From: Sulfurospirillum arcachonense DSM 9755
GTDB taxonomy: Bacteria; Campylobacterota; Campylobacteria; Campylobacterales; Sulfurospirillaceae
Length of the DNA stretch: 64,000 bases
Assembly (NCBI RefSeq): GCF_000597725.1
Contig: NZ_JFBL01000013.1
Span: forward strand, 16,905-80,904
Direction: 5' to 3'
In this document: one piece after another, positions 1-9,415 of the stretch
How positions within the stretch are numbered: the first letter of the stretch is position 1
How the letters are laid out: every line of letters begins with the position of its first letter
The notes under the pieces: generated by a model
Told to the model about the DNA's origin: nothing
The model's input: only the letters and a program-made list of their open reading frames with translations
Databases searched by the model: none
Made by a program: the position numbers and the translations under genes

Positions 1-188
1 TTATGAGTTTTAACCCTGATGCGCTTATCGTTGGTGGGATTGGGGGACGCCCTGCTGAAGGTTTTGCTAAAGCTGGATTATCTGTATACTTTGATCAAAC
101 TAGCCCAACAGTTCAAGATAGTTTAAAACAATTTTTAAATAATAAATTAGAAAAAAGCACTGGTCAGGGTACTTGTAGCCATAATTAA
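1..188 (+). CDS. NifX/NifB-type cofactor-binding domain protein (C-terminal part)
   Basis: The gene enters from the left edge, so only the last 61 or so residues are visible; the ATG at position 3 is probably an internal methionine. The stretch ALIVGGIGGRPAEGFAKAGL matches the C-terminal half of the small NifX/MTH1175-like family (dinitrogenase iron-molybdenum cofactor biosynthesis domain), in which a GGxG turn precedes a helix and a final strand. The tail ends in Cys-Ser-His-Asn, a possible metal ligand cluster. Members bind iron-sulfur or Fe-Mo precursor clusters, but many act outside nitrogen fixation, so the role here is open. No nif gene is visible next to it. Confidence 0.6.
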   Translation, partial: MSFNPDALIVGGIGGRPAEGFAKAGLSVYFDQTSPTVQDSLKQFLNNKLEKSTGQGTCSHN

Positions 189-252
189 TATTAATATTTA
201 ATTAAAATAAATTTTTATATTTAATTAATCTTTTTAAAGATAGAATTAACGG

Positions 253-286
253 TATAATATATACTCAATTATAGCTATGTTATACC
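253..286 (+). promoter_or_regulatory. Candidate promoter and operator before the first chemoreceptor
   Basis: A TATAAT at 253-258 gives a plausible -10 for the chemoreceptor at 309. It overlaps the left arm of a perfect 7-bp inverted repeat, GGTATAA at 251-257 and TTATACC at 280-286, which could be an operator or part of the leader. No clear -35 box is visible, as is common in Campylobacterota. No sigma-28 element was recognised. Confidence 0.3.
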
Positions 287-308
287 GAATTATAAAAAAG
301 GATTTTAT

Positions 309-2000
309 ATGAAAATTTCTACTCGTATACTTGTTATTATAACATTATCCCTCATTCTCTTAGGAACTCTATTAACATATTTTTTTAACAAAACTATTAA
401 TAGAGAAACAGACATATTTTATACAAAATATGAAAAGACTTTATATGCACAAAAAAAAGCTCAAATAAAAAATGCTACAAAAATCGCATTTGCTGTTATA
501 GAAAGAATCTATCAAGATAAAACAGCAGAAGGTGCGACTGAAAAAGAAATTACAAAAGATGTTATAGCTAAGCTTAGTAAAGCTTTCTATTTTGATGATA
601 ACAATGGATTTGTCTTTATTACAACAGATACGGGAACAATGGTATCTTATCCTAAACACCCACCATTACAAGGTAAAAACTTTTGGAATTCGAAAACTAA
701 AGACGGTGTCCTTTTTACACAAGAAATGATAAAAAAAGCTAAAAATGGTGGTGGTTACACTAGATTTATCTTTCCAAAAAAACCAGGAACACCCCCTAAA
801 CTAAAGATTGCTTATACCCAAGAATTTAAACCTTACAAATGGACTGTAGGTTCAGCTGTATTTGTAGATGATATTGAAGGTGAAATTAATGTTTTAAAAG
901 AAGCAACAGATAATGATGTGCGTAAAGAGTTAATTTTTGTTCTGAGCGCATCAGCTATAAGTATCATTCTTATTATATTAATCAGTACCTTTTTAATCAA
1001 AAAATATATGGTAAATCCACTGAATGAAATGATTGATAGAACAAAAGATTTATCAAGTGGAAATGGCGATTTAACTAAAAAACTCGATATTGTAGGAAAA
1101 GATGAAATAGCCCAAGCTAGTACACAGATAAATAACTTTATTGAAAAGGTAAGAATTCTTATATCTGAAGCAAAACATATTTCAACTGAAAACTCTTCTA
1201 TAGCACATGAATTGTCTACTACCTCATTAGAAGTAGGAAAAAGAGTTGAAGAATCTACCAATATAATAAACAATACCACTAAGCAATCAGCCATTGTAAA
1301 GGATGAGATGAATGCTAGTGTCGAAGAAGCTAAAACATCACAATCTGACTTGGAAAATGCCAATAAATTCTTAGAAGAAGCAAACAAGGCCATTCTTAAT
1401 CTAACAGATGAAATAAAAGTAAGTGCTTCCACTGAAATAGAATTAGCTCATAAAATACAACAGCTTAGTCAAGATACAGAACAAGTGAAAGATGTTCTTC
1501 AAGTAATAGGTGACATTGCAGATCAAACAAATCTTCTTGCACTAAATGCTGCAATTGAAGCAGCAAGGGCAGGTGAACATGGACGAGGATTTGCAGTCGT
1601 TGCAGATGAAGTTAGGCAATTGGCTGAAAGAACTCAAAAATCATTAGTAGAAATAAACTCAACAATAAGTGTTATTGTTCAATCGATTATGGATTCAAGT
1701 GAACAAATGACAACTAATTCAAAAAAAGTGGAAGCTCTAAGTGACACAGCAACAGATGTAGAAACGAAAATTGCTGACTTATCTAAAATCATGACTGAAA
1801 CAACAAATATTTCTCATAAAACAGTTGATGGTTATCTTAGAACTGGTGCAGATATTGAAAACATTATTTCTGGCGTTACTGAAATAAATGATATTTCAAC
1901 ACATCATGCTAGAAATGTAGAAGAAATTGCAAGTGCTGCTGAACATCTTAATAAAATGACGGAATCTCTTAACGATAAGTTATCAGAATTTAGAACATAA
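309..2000 (+). CDS. Methyl-accepting chemotaxis protein with periplasmic Cache domain
   Basis: Inner-membrane chemoreceptor of 563 residues. A transmembrane helix near residues 7-29 is followed by a periplasmic single-Cache-like sensor (about 30-200; features such as [15 protein letters not shown] and [14 protein letters not shown]). A second membrane helix lies near 208-230, then a HAMP segment and a long cytoplasmic coiled coil. The signalling tip is textbook ([20 protein letters not shown], residues about 402-421) and would bind CheA/CheW. The ATG follows AAAAAAGGA. The tip is almost identical to that of the receptor at 4667-6292, while the sensor domains differ. There is no C-terminal pentapeptide for CheR/CheB docking. 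The ligand is unknown; Cache folds usually bind small organic acids or amino acids. Confidence 0.93.
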   Translation: MKISTRILVIITLSLILLGTLLTYFFNKTINRETDIFYTKYEKTLYAQKKAQIKNATKIAFAVIERIYQDKTAEGATEKEITKDVIAKLSKAFYFDDNNGFVFITTDTGTMVSYPKHPPLQGKNFWNSKTKDGVLFTQEMIKKAKNGGGYTRFIFPKKPGTPPKLKIAYTQEFKPYKWTVGSAVFVDDIEGEINVLKEATDNDVRKELIFVLSASAISIILIILISTFLIKKYMVNPLNEMIDRTKDLSSGNGDLTKKLDIVGKDEIAQASTQINNFIEKVRILISEAKHISTENSSIAHELSTTSLEVGKRVEESTNIINNTTKQSAIVKDEMNASVEEAKTSQSDLENANKFLEEANKAILNLTDEIKVSASTEIELAHKIQQLSQDTEQVKDVLQVIGDIADQTNLLALNAAIEAARAGEHGRGFAVVADEVRQLAERTQKSLVEINSTISVIVQSIMDSSEQMTTNSKKVEALSDTATDVETKIADLSKIMTETTNISHKTVDGYLRTGADIENIISGVTEINDISTHHARNVEEIASAAEHLNKMTESLNDKLSEFRT

Positions 2001-2050
2001 TAAGATAAAAAAAAGCATATGTAACGTATAAATTTATCAATATAACTCAC

Positions 2051-2084
2051 TTACATGTAAAGGTTTTTAAACCTTTACATGTAA
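2051..2084. terminator. Bidirectional terminator built from two TTACATGTAA palindromes
   Basis: The gap between the convergent chemoreceptor and nspC genes holds a perfect 16-bp stem: 2051-2066 pairs with 2069-2084 around a two-base centre. Each arm is a copy of the dispersed motif TTACATGTAA extended by AAGGTTT. Because the genes converge, the hairpin would end transcripts from both sides. No long T tract follows it. The arrangement repeats at 59384-59417. Confidence 0.7.
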
Positions 2085-2087
2085 TAT

Positions 2088-3200
2088 CTAATTTCTTCTT
2101 TTATACTCTTCATATCCAAATTCTCTTACTATCTCCATATCTCCATTTTCACGAAGTATTGTTAAATTTGGAAGTTTTATGCCATTGAAAGTTGTGTTTT
2201 TTACTATGGTATAGTGAATTTGATCTTCAAAGATTATTTTATCTCCTACATGTAAAGGTTTATCAAAAGAGTAATCACCCATAATGTCACCTGCTAAACA
2301 AGTATTACCACCTAATCTATAAGTATATTTCTTCTCATTCGCTTCTCCTGCTCCTCTTACTTCTGCTCTATAAGGCATTGCTAAGGTATCAGGCATATGT
2401 GCTTCAGCTGAGCTATCAAGGATGGCGATTTTCATACCATTGTCTACTATATCTAATACTGTTGTTACTAAAGTACCACTTTGCCACCCAACAGCTTCCC
2501 CAGGTTCAATAAACACTTCTACACTATATTTTTCTTTAAAATCATATATGAGTTTTATAAGTTTTTCTACATCATAATCTTTTCTCGTTATATGATGCCC
2601 TCCACCAAAATTTATCCATTTCATTTTTGAGATAAACTTACCAAATTTCTCTTCAAAGCTTTTCAAAACTTCTTCTAATGCATCAGCATCTTGTTCACAA
2701 AGAGCATGAAAATGTAAACCTTCCACCCCATCAAGTTTGCCTTCTTCAAAATTCTTTTTTGTAATTCCCAAACGACTGTGCAATCCACATGGATTATACA
2801 AATCAACTGGACTTGAAGAAACTTCAGGATTAAGTCTAAGCCCAATAGAAACTTTTTTTTGTGCTTTGTCTTTATATTTTTCTAATTGAGCAAAGGAGTT
2901 AAATATAAGATGATGACTTAAACTGAGTATCTCTTCTATCTCTTCTTCTTTAAAAGCAGGAGAATACGTATGAATCTGCCCTCTAAAATACTCTTTAGCA
3001 AATTTTGCTTCATGTAGTCCGCTACATGTACAACCACTAAGGTAGTCACTCACTAAATCAGCAAATCCACTAAAAGCAAATCCTTTGAGCGCAAGCAAAA
3101 CTTTTGCTCCACTTTTTTCACTAACATATTTTAAAATTTCTAAATTTTTACGAAGAAGTTTTTCTTCACAGAGATAATATGGTGTTTTAAGATTGCTCAT
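2088..3200 (-). CDS. nspC: Carboxynorspermidine/carboxyspermidine decarboxylase
   Basis: PLP enzyme of the alanine-racemase-fold decarboxylases. It removes CO2 from carboxy(nor)spermidine to give (nor)spermidine in the cytosol, the last step of the polyamine route used by Campylobacterota. The N-terminus LKTPYYLCEEKLLRKNLEIL and the segment KVLLALKGF, which holds the PLP lysine, are typical. FIEPGEAVGW and the CLAGD motif near the C-terminus also fit. The frame is open upstream to 3254, inside nhaA, but the family starts at MSNLKTP, so I chose the ATG at 3200; this lies 7 nt after the nhaA stop and gives 370 residues. The partner synthase is at 7518-8732. Two TACATGTA motifs fall inside the gene. 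Confidence 0.92.
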   Translation of the reverse strand: MSNLKTPYYLCEEKLLRKNLEILKYVSEKSGAKVLLALKGFAFSGFADLVSDYLSGCTCSGLHEAKFAKEYFRGQIHTYSPAFKEEEIEEILSLSHHLIFNSFAQLEKYKDKAQKKVSIGLRLNPEVSSSPVDLYNPCGLHSRLGITKKNFEEGKLDGVEGLHFHALCEQDADALEEVLKSFEEKFGKFISKMKWINFGGGHHITRKDYDVEKLIKLIYDFKEKYSVEVFIEPGEAVGWQSGTLVTTVLDIVDNGMKIAILDSSAEAHMPDTLAMPYRAEVRGAGEANEKKYTYRLGGNTCLAGDIMGDYSFDKPLHVGDKIIFEDQIHYTIVKNTTFNGIKLPNLTILRENGDMEIVREFGYEEYKRRN

Positions 3201-3207
3201 ACGACTT

Positions 3208-4497
3208 CTATACTCTTTTCGCTTTAGCAGCACTGTTAATAAGGAGTACTCCAAAGACTGCTGCTAAAAATGAAGCTGCAAAAATACCAAGTTTAACGGC
3301 AGCTATCAAACTCTCATCACTAAATGCAAGACTTGTTATAAAAATAGACATTGTAAAACCAATTCCTCCTAAAAACCCTACCGCAACAACTTCTGCCCAA
3401 GATAAATTATCTGGTTTACTTATAAGTTGTAATTTTGAAGCTACATATGTAAAAAATATAATCCCTATTGGCTTACCAATAAGTAAACCTGATATAACTC
3501 CAAAAACTACCATAGCATGTTGACTAGCAGCACTAAAATCTATTAAAACACCTGCATTCGCAAAAGCAAAGAGAGGCATAATAAAAAAAGCACTAAACCC
3601 ATGAAGAAGATGTTCTAGCTTTACCAAAGGATTTTGTACTTTATCATATCCATATGCTACATTTTCAAGAGCATCTATTTGATGATGATTTAGCAATGGT
3701 ATTTCATCTATATTTTTTTCAAATTCATCTATTGCTTTTCTAGAATTTTTTATAAAATCTCTCTCACGAATTTTTGAGCTTATTGGTATAGCAAAAGCAA
3801 GAAGTACCCCAGCAATAGTAGCATGAACTCCAATAGCATGAATATACACCCACAGAAAAATGCCTAAAATAAGATAAGGAACAAGAGATTTAATTCCTTT
3901 GAAATTAAGAAGCCAAAGAAGAGCATATATGATTCCTGCATGTAAAAAATATGCACTATGGATTTCATTTGTATAAACAGTAGCAACAACTACAACTGCA
4001 CCCAAATCATCAACAACTGCAAGAGCTACTAAAAAAAGCTTTAACTGAGGACTAACTTTATTGCCTAAAAGAAGAAGTATACCCAATGCAAAAGCTATAT
4101 CAGTTGCCATTGGTATACCAAAACCAATAGGATTGTCTTGATTAAATCCAACATATACAAGAGCAGGAACTATCATCCCACCAACAGCAGCTACGACTGG
4201 GAAAGATGCTTTTTTAACAGAAGAAAGTTCTCCTAAAAGAAGTTCTCTTTTTATCTCAAGACCAACCATAAGAAAAAATAGGGCCATTAAACCATCGTTT
4301 ATCCAATATGTTAAGTTCATAGAGACGACAGTATCTCCTAAATGTATTCCTAAAGGCATATGCCAAAGATCATAATACATTTGCGAAAGAGAAGAGTTTG
4401 CAACTATAACGGCTAAAAGAGTTGCACCAAAAAGTAAAAATCCACTCAGTGCTTCTTTTGATATAAAATCTTGAAATGTATCAATATATTTTGTCAC
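3208..4497 (-). CDS. nhaA: Na+/H+ antiporter NhaA
   Basis: Inner-membrane antiporter that expels sodium in exchange for protons. The 429 residues contain about 12 hydrophobic segments. The ion-binding region VALAVVDDLGAVVVVA carries the paired aspartates, and ATDIAFALG carries the conserved aspartate of helix IV. A hydrophilic loop lies near residues 240-285. The start is GTG at 4497, eight or so bases after a strong GAGGAGAAA ribosome site. The gene is followed within 7 nt by nspC, so the two are probably co-transcribed; a functional link through salt or pH stress is only an inference. Confidence 0.95.
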   Translation of the reverse strand: MTKYIDTFQDFISKEALSGFLLFGATLLAVIVANSSLSQMYYDLWHMPLGIHLGDTVVSMNLTYWINDGLMALFFLMVGLEIKRELLLGELSSVKKASFPVVAAVGGMIVPALVYVGFNQDNPIGFGIPMATDIAFALGILLLLGNKVSPQLKLFLVALAVVDDLGAVVVVATVYTNEIHSAYFLHAGIIYALLWLLNFKGIKSLVPYLILGIFLWVYIHAIGVHATIAGVLLAFAIPISSKIRERDFIKNSRKAIDEFEKNIDEIPLLNHHQIDALENVAYGYDKVQNPLVKLEHLLHGFSAFFIMPLFAFANAGVLIDFSAASQHAMVVFGVISGLLIGKPIGIIFFTYVASKLQLISKPDNLSWAEVVAVGFLGGIGFTMSIFITSLAFSDESLIAAVKLGIFAASFLAAVFGVLLINSAAKAKRV

Positions 4498-4666
4498 TAT
4501 TTTCTCCTCTTCATTTATTTTTTATAATTATATACAATAATACACAAAATTATATAATTTCTTTGTAAATGTATATTTTTTAAGCACAATTTTATATTAC
4601 AATATTATATTATGTACCATAAATAGTATTAAATTTATTTAATACCTTGCAAAAATGGGAGAGAAA

Positions 4667-6292
4667 ATGCTTAAAAATATAAAAATAAACAATCTGTTAT
4701 GGATAACAATTGTTATTGTTTCATTTACGTTAGTTACAAATTCATATTTGATGTATTCAAATATATCACAAATAGAAAATATGATAAATGAAAAGGAGAA
4801 AGAGATTAGTCCTCATATAGAATCCTTTACAAACTTAAAAATCAATGTTATTCAAATACAACAATGGCTTACAGACATATCTGCTACTAGAGGAGTTGAA
4901 GGATTTGATGACGGTTTTAGTGAGGCAGAAAAATACTATAAAAATGCCAACAAAGTTTTAGACCATCTTATAAAAGAGCATATAAAATACCAAGAAGACG
5001 AAATGGTAAATACATTAAAAAATTATAAATTAAGTTTGGCTGATTATTATAAAGTAGGTGTAGATATGGCTCATACATATATTAATAATGGCCATATTGC
5101 AGGAAATCAAAAAATGCTCGTACTTGACCCCTATGCTGAAAAATTATCTAAACAATTAGAAAAATGGATAGTTGAACATAGAACTGAAAATGCTCATGCA
5201 GGAGAAGAAATACTTCTAAACATAGATGCTTTGAGTAAAAAAAATATAATTTCTAGCATAATTATTATTCTTATAGTTTTAATCTCTATACTTAGTATCG
5301 GTAGTATCTTAAAAAATGTTGCAAAAATTCACAACTATATTGATAAACTATCTCATCTAGATTTTACTCAATCACTCTCAATAAAAGGTAAAAATGAGAT
5401 AGCTCAAATTGCCTCCAATTTAAATGAATTAAAAAATTCTATAACTTATATGATAAAAGATATTCTAGATAATTCTAATGAAAACTTTGCTATATCTCAG
5501 CAACTTTCCACAACAACATTAGAAGTAGGGAAAAGAGTCGAAAACTCAACAAACATAGTAAATACAACAACAAAAATGTCTAAAAAAATCAATGACACCA
5601 TAACAAAATCAGTAGATGGGGCAAAAAAATCTCAAGAAGAAGCAAATAAAGCAAATACTGAACTCCAATCATCATTAGACAAAATACAAAATCTATCAAA
5701 TAAAGTTCAATATAGTGCATCCATAGAGGTTGAATTAGCAAATAAAATTCAACAACTTAGTAGTGATGCTGAACAAGTAAAAGATGTATTAACTGTTATT
5801 TCTGACATTGCAGATCAAACAAATCTTCTTGCACTCAATGCTGCCATTGAAGCTGCTCGTGCAGGAGAACATGGTCGTGGATTTGCAGTTGTTGCGGATG
5901 AAGTGAGAAAACTAGCAGAACGTACTCAAAAATCTCTTGTTGAAATAAACGCAACTATCAATGTTATTGTCCAAGCTATTACAGATTCAAGTGAACAAAT
6001 GAATTCTAACTCCCAAGAGATACAACAACTAACAACAATTTCACAAGATGTTGAAAATACTATTTTATCAACAGTTGAAGTTATGAATAAATCATCAGAA
6101 TTAAATGATTTAAATGTTAAAGATTATATACATACAAGTAACCAAGTAGAAGAAATTGTAAGTGAAATCGAACAAATAAATCAATTATCAACAGAAAATA
6201 CACGAAGTGTTGAAGAGGTTTCTGGTGCAAGTGAACACCTAAACAATCTTACTGAAAAACTAAATACAACGCTTTCTAAGTTTAAAATTTAA
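4667..6292 (+). CDS. Methyl-accepting chemotaxis protein with helical periplasmic domain
   Basis: Second chemoreceptor. The ATG at 4667 is preferred over the one at 4655 because GGGAGAG directly precedes it; this gives 541 residues. A membrane helix spans about 8-30. The periplasmic part (about 30-190) is predicted all-helical, as in four-helix-bundle sensors, with no Cache features. A second membrane helix lies near 192-216, followed by a HAMP region and the signalling coiled coil. The tip [20 protein letters not shown] and its flanks match the receptor at 309-2000 nearly residue for residue. The ligand is unknown. The stop overlaps the stop of the convergent SDR gene by 4 nt. Confidence 0.92.
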   Translation: MLKNIKINNLLWITIVIVSFTLVTNSYLMYSNISQIENMINEKEKEISPHIESFTNLKINVIQIQQWLTDISATRGVEGFDDGFSEAEKYYKNANKVLDHLIKEHIKYQEDEMVNTLKNYKLSLADYYKVGVDMAHTYINNGHIAGNQKMLVLDPYAEKLSKQLEKWIVEHRTENAHAGEEILLNIDALSKKNIISSIIIILIVLISILSIGSILKNVAKIHNYIDKLSHLDFTQSLSIKGKNEIAQIASNLNELKNSITYMIKDILDNSNENFAISQQLSTTTLEVGKRVENSTNIVNTTTKMSKKINDTITKSVDGAKKSQEEANKANTELQSSLDKIQNLSNKVQYSASIEVELANKIQQLSSDAEQVKDVLTVISDIADQTNLLALNAAIEAARAGEHGRGFAVVADEVRKLAERTQKSLVEINATINVIVQAITDSSEQMNSNSQEIQQLTTISQDVENTILSTVEVMNKSSELNDLNVKDYIHTSNQVEEIVSEIEQINQLSTENTRSVEEVSGASEHLNNLTEKLNTTLSKFKI

Positions 6293-7110
6293 TCTATCAT
6301 ACTAAGGATTTTATCAAGTGCTCTATTTGGTAAAATCCTTTTCAAGACTCCAAAAAGTTTTGTAGGAAAAGTCACATAATATCTCGCTTGTGGTTTTTCA
6401 CTCTCAATCGCTTTTATTAAAACCTCATATACAGCTTCGCTTCCTAAAGTAAAAGGAGCATCTCCCTCTCCTTGCAATCTAGAAAGTGTTTTTTCATATA
6501 TCTCTTTATGTGCACTCTTTTGTACATCTATATTTTCTTTAAACTTTATAAGAGCATTTTTTCTAAAATCACTTCTAATAGGACCCGGCTCAATAAGTAC
6601 AACATCAATGCCACTTCCTCTAAGCTCAAGTCGCATAGTATCACACAGTCCTTCAATCGCATATTTACTAGCATTATAAGCTCCACGATAACTCATAGCA
6701 GCAAATCCTAAAATAGAACTATTATAAACAACTCTTCCAAAACTATTTTTTCGCATATAGGGTAAAACCATATTGGTTAACTCTTGCGTTCCAAACACAT
6801 TGGTTTCAAACTGTTCTTTTAAAACTTCTTTTCTTAAATCTTCTACAGCTCCAGGTTGTCCATAAGCTCCATTGTTAAAAAGTATATCTATTTTGCCATC
6901 ACACTCTTTACTCATCCAATCAAGTGCTTGTTCCATACTTTTTGTGTCAACTAAATCTAACTTATATGCCTTTAAACCTTCATTTTGAAGTTTTTCTACA
7001 TCTTTTTCATCTCGGCAAGTTGCAAAAACATTGTATCCATCTTTTTTTAAGGCATGAGCACAAAAGTACCCTATTCCTGTTGAACAACCTGTTATTAAAA
7101 TATTGTACAT
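6289..7110 (-). CDS. Short-chain dehydrogenase/reductase (SDR)
   Basis: Classical SDR of 273 residues. The NAD(P)-binding motif TGCSTGIG lies at residues 8-15, NNGAYG matches the NNAG position near 80, and the catalytic serine and YxxxK are in YNSSILGF and YNASKYA. The family includes ketone and aldehyde reductases; the sequence alone does not give the substrate. Its start overlaps the stop of the upstream DsrE-like gene by one base (TAATG), so the two are translationally coupled at the end of the rdgB operon. Its 3' end overlaps the stop of the convergent chemoreceptor. Confidence 0.85.
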   Translation of the reverse strand: MYNILITGCSTGIGYFCAHALKKDGYNVFATCRDEKDVEKLQNEGLKAYKLDLVDTKSMEQALDWMSKECDGKIDILFNNGAYGQPGAVEDLRKEVLKEQFETNVFGTQELTNMVLPYMRKNSFGRVVYNSSILGFAAMSYRGAYNASKYAIEGLCDTMRLELRGSGIDVVLIEPGPIRSDFRKNALIKFKENIDVQKSAHKEIYEKTLSRLQGEGDAPFTLGSEAVYEVLIKAIESEKPQARYYVTFPTKLFGVLKRILPNRALDKILSMID

Positions 7111-7448
7111 TACACTGTTATCATAGGTTTACCAGATTTTGCCCAGTCACTCAAAAGCTCTCCAGTATAAAAAACATCTACACCACAAGATTGTAAATGA
7201 GATTCTATGTACATATTTTCTGCACATTTTTTGCATGCGACAACTTTTATGCCATCATTGACCATCTCTTGAACCTTATCTCTTATCTCTTTATCTTCAC
7301 TAAGAACTTGTTGAGAAGCTCCCCAAACTAAAAGAGTGACTTCATCAAACCAACCTTTTAATTTTGCATTATGTGTGTATAAACAGATCATATTCATGAT
7401 GGTATTTTTATTGTTAGTTGTCCAAACGACTAAAAGTTCATTTTTCAT
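7110..7448 (-). CDS. DsrE/DsrF-like small protein
   Basis: Protein of 112 residues with the alternating strand-helix pattern of the DsrE/DsrF family: LLVVWTTNNKNT at the start, LLVWGASQQ in the middle, and VVACKKCAENM, where paired cysteines follow the third strand. Relatives take part in sulfur relay or are simple oligomeric proteins of unknown role. The CKKC cysteines would be the reactive site if it handles sulfur, which is an inference. It sits between the carboxynorspermidine synthase and the SDR, coupled to the latter by TAATG. A good ribosome site, AAGGAGATATCT, precedes it. Confidence 0.7.
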   Translation of the reverse strand: MKNELLVVWTTNNKNTIMNMICLYTHNAKLKGWFDEVTLLVWGASQQVLSEDKEIRDKVQEMVNDGIKVVACKKCAENMYIESHLQSCGVDVFYTGELLSDWAKSGKPMITV

Positions 7449-7517
7449 ATAGATATCTCCTTATTAAAAAAAAGTTTTAAAACTCCTTTTTTTGAAAAAT
7501 AATTTTCAAAAAGAAAA

Positions 7518-8732
7518 TTACTTCACCTCATAAGTCTCATCTGGATTCATTTCAATAATCTTCCAAGGAAGACCTTGAACATTGAGTTCATCCATAAATG
7601 GTTTTGCATCAAAGTTCTCCATATTAAAAACTCCTTTGCCACTCCATTTTTTCTCTAGTATCATCTTAGCTCCAATCATAGCTGGAACTCCTGTTGTATA
7701 GCTCACTGCTTGTGCACCTGTTTCTTTATAACACTCTTGATGATCACATGTATTGTAAATATATACTTTTTTTGCTTTACCATCTTTTATGCCGGTTATT
7801 ACACAACCTATATTAGTCTGACCTACTGTTCTTGGTCCTAGACTTGCTGGGTCCGGTAAAAGTTTTGCTAGAAGCTCCATTGGTACTACTTTTACCCCAT
7901 TGACTTCTACCTCATCGATTCTTAGCATCCCTACATTTTCTAAACACTTCATATGCGTTAGATAACTCTGTCCAAAAGTCATAAAAAATCTTATGCGTTT
8001 TAGTCCTTTGATATTTTGAACAAGACTTTCCATCTCTTCATGGTACAACAAATAACTATCTTTCACACCAATCTCAGGATAATCCCACTTCATCATATAC
8101 TCCATTGGCTGTGTCTCATACCACAAGCCTTCTTGCCAATAACGACCGTTTGAGCTTACTTCTCTTAGGTTTATTTCTGGGTTAAAGTTCGTAGCAAAAG
8201 GATAACCATGATCCCCTGCATTACAATCAAGTATATCTATGTAATTGATTTCATCAAAAAGGTATTGATCTGCATAGGCACAAAAAACATTAGTAACACC
8301 CGGATCAAAACCACTTCCTAAAAGAGCCATAATACCTGCTTTTTTAAAGTCTTCATTTTTTGCCCACTGCTCTTTATACTCAAATTTTGCAGTATCAGGA
8401 TGTTCATAGTTTGCAGTATCTAGGTAAGGAACTTTTGTTTGCACACAAGCATCCATGATAGTCAAGTCTTGATAAGGAAGAGCAATGTTTAAAACTAAAT
8501 CTGGTTTTACCTTTTCTATAAGTTTTACAAGTTCTGGTACATTATCAGCATCAACTTGCGCTGTTTTTATATCTACATGTAATGACTTTTTTATCTCACT
8601 TGCAATCAAATCACACTTAGATTTTGTTCTGCTTGCTAATACAATTTCACTAAACACTTCTTTATTCATAGCACACTTATTAGTTACTACTCTACTTACT
8701 CCACCTGCACCAACTATAAGTACTTTTCCCAT
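7518..8732 (-). CDS. Carboxynorspermidine/carboxyspermidine synthase (saccharopine dehydrogenase family)
   Basis: NAD(P)-dependent reductase of 404 residues that condenses aspartate semialdehyde with a diamine. It makes carboxynorspermidine or carboxyspermidine for NspC, whose gene lies 4 kb away at 2088-3200. The N-terminus MGKVLIVGAGGVSRVV is the Rossmann glycine motif, and LGSGFDPGVTNVFCAYA is the conserved saccharopine dehydrogenase-like core. The length fits this family rather than bifunctional lysine-degradation enzymes. It starts 11 nt after the rdgB stop with GAGG upstream, so it belongs to the rdgB operon. A TACATGTA motif is inside the gene. Confidence 0.88.
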   Translation of the reverse strand: MGKVLIVGAGGVSRVVTNKCAMNKEVFSEIVLASRTKSKCDLIASEIKKSLHVDIKTAQVDADNVPELVKLIEKVKPDLVLNIALPYQDLTIMDACVQTKVPYLDTANYEHPDTAKFEYKEQWAKNEDFKKAGIMALLGSGFDPGVTNVFCAYADQYLFDEINYIDILDCNAGDHGYPFATNFNPEINLREVSSNGRYWQEGLWYETQPMEYMMKWDYPEIGVKDSYLLYHEEMESLVQNIKGLKRIRFFMTFGQSYLTHMKCLENVGMLRIDEVEVNGVKVVPMELLAKLLPDPASLGPRTVGQTNIGCVITGIKDGKAKKVYIYNTCDHQECYKETGAQAVSYTTGVPAMIGAKMILEKKWSGKGVFNMENFDAKPFMDELNVQGLPWKIIEMNPDETYEVK

Positions 8733-8743
8733 ATCTTTAACCT

Positions 8744-9337
8744 CTATTTTGTTAATGTTTTTATTAATATTTGTGCCAATTCTAAGGCACGTGAGCGATG
8801 ACTTAACTCTTTTTTTACACTCTCGTCTAATTCACCTAAACTCAAATCAAATCCATCAGGAATAAACATAGGGTCATATCCAAACCCATTATTTCCTCTT
8901 TTTTCATCTATAGCATCGCCATGCATCCAGCCATGCACACAAAATTCTCCAGCTTCACACACAATAGCAATAGCTGCTGTGTAATAAGCAGGTGTCTTTT
9001 TAAGCCCTTTTTCTTTTAACGTTTGTATTAATTTATCTAAATTTTGCGTTGCAGTTGCGTCAACCCCAGCATATCTTGCACTATAAATTCCAGGCTCATG
9101 ATTGAGTGCATTTACGCTAATCCCACTATCATCTGAAATTACTATTGCTGATTTGTCTTCTAGTTTTTCATAGACTGCTCTTGCTTTTATGAGTGCGTTT
9201 TCTTTGAAACTATTCCCATCTTCTATTATCTCAAAAGGTTCCATAACTTCACTAAAAGCCAATACCTCAAAACCATCCATCCAAGATTTAAACTCTTTAA
9301 CTTTTCCCTTGTTTCCTGATGCCAAAATAATCTTCAA
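8744..9337 (-). CDS. rdgB: XTP/dITP diphosphatase (RdgB/HAM1)
   Basis: House-cleaning pyrophosphatase that hydrolyses dITP, XTP and ITP to monophosphates so that deaminated purines are not incorporated. The 197-residue length is normal. Motifs seen are the N-terminal [12 protein letters not shown], the metal-binding region [18 protein letters not shown] with SARYAG, and the C-terminal [11 protein letters not shown] and SHRSRA. It is the first gene of a minus-strand operon with the carboxynorspermidine synthase, DsrE-like and SDR genes. A single TTACATGTAA lies 10 nt upstream of the start. Confidence 0.94.
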   Translation of the reverse strand: MKIILASGNKGKVKEFKSWMDGFEVLAFSEVMEPFEIIEDGNSFKENALIKARAVYEKLEDKSAIVISDDSGISVNALNHEPGIYSARYAGVDATATQNLDKLIQTLKEKGLKKTPAYYTAAIAIVCEAGEFCVHGWMHGDAIDEKRGNNGFGYDPMFIPDGFDLSLGELDESVKKELSHRSRALELAQILIKTLTK

Positions 9338-9415
9338 ATCTATTCCTTACATGTAAAGAAATATTTTAGCGATTTTTTGTTTAAAACATTAAATACTCAG
9401 ATGCTTATTGTAAAG

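Noticed and set aside
833..1432. Long minus-strand open frame opposite the first chemoreceptor
   Set aside because: It is the antisense shadow of a well-supported gene, with no ribosome site and no family resemblance.
7489..7512. AT-rich inverted repeat (TTTTTGAAAA with TTTTCAAAAA) between the carboxynorspermidine synthase and DsrE-like genes
   Set aside because: The stem is almost entirely A/T pairs without a T tract in the right direction; it could arise by chance in such DNA.
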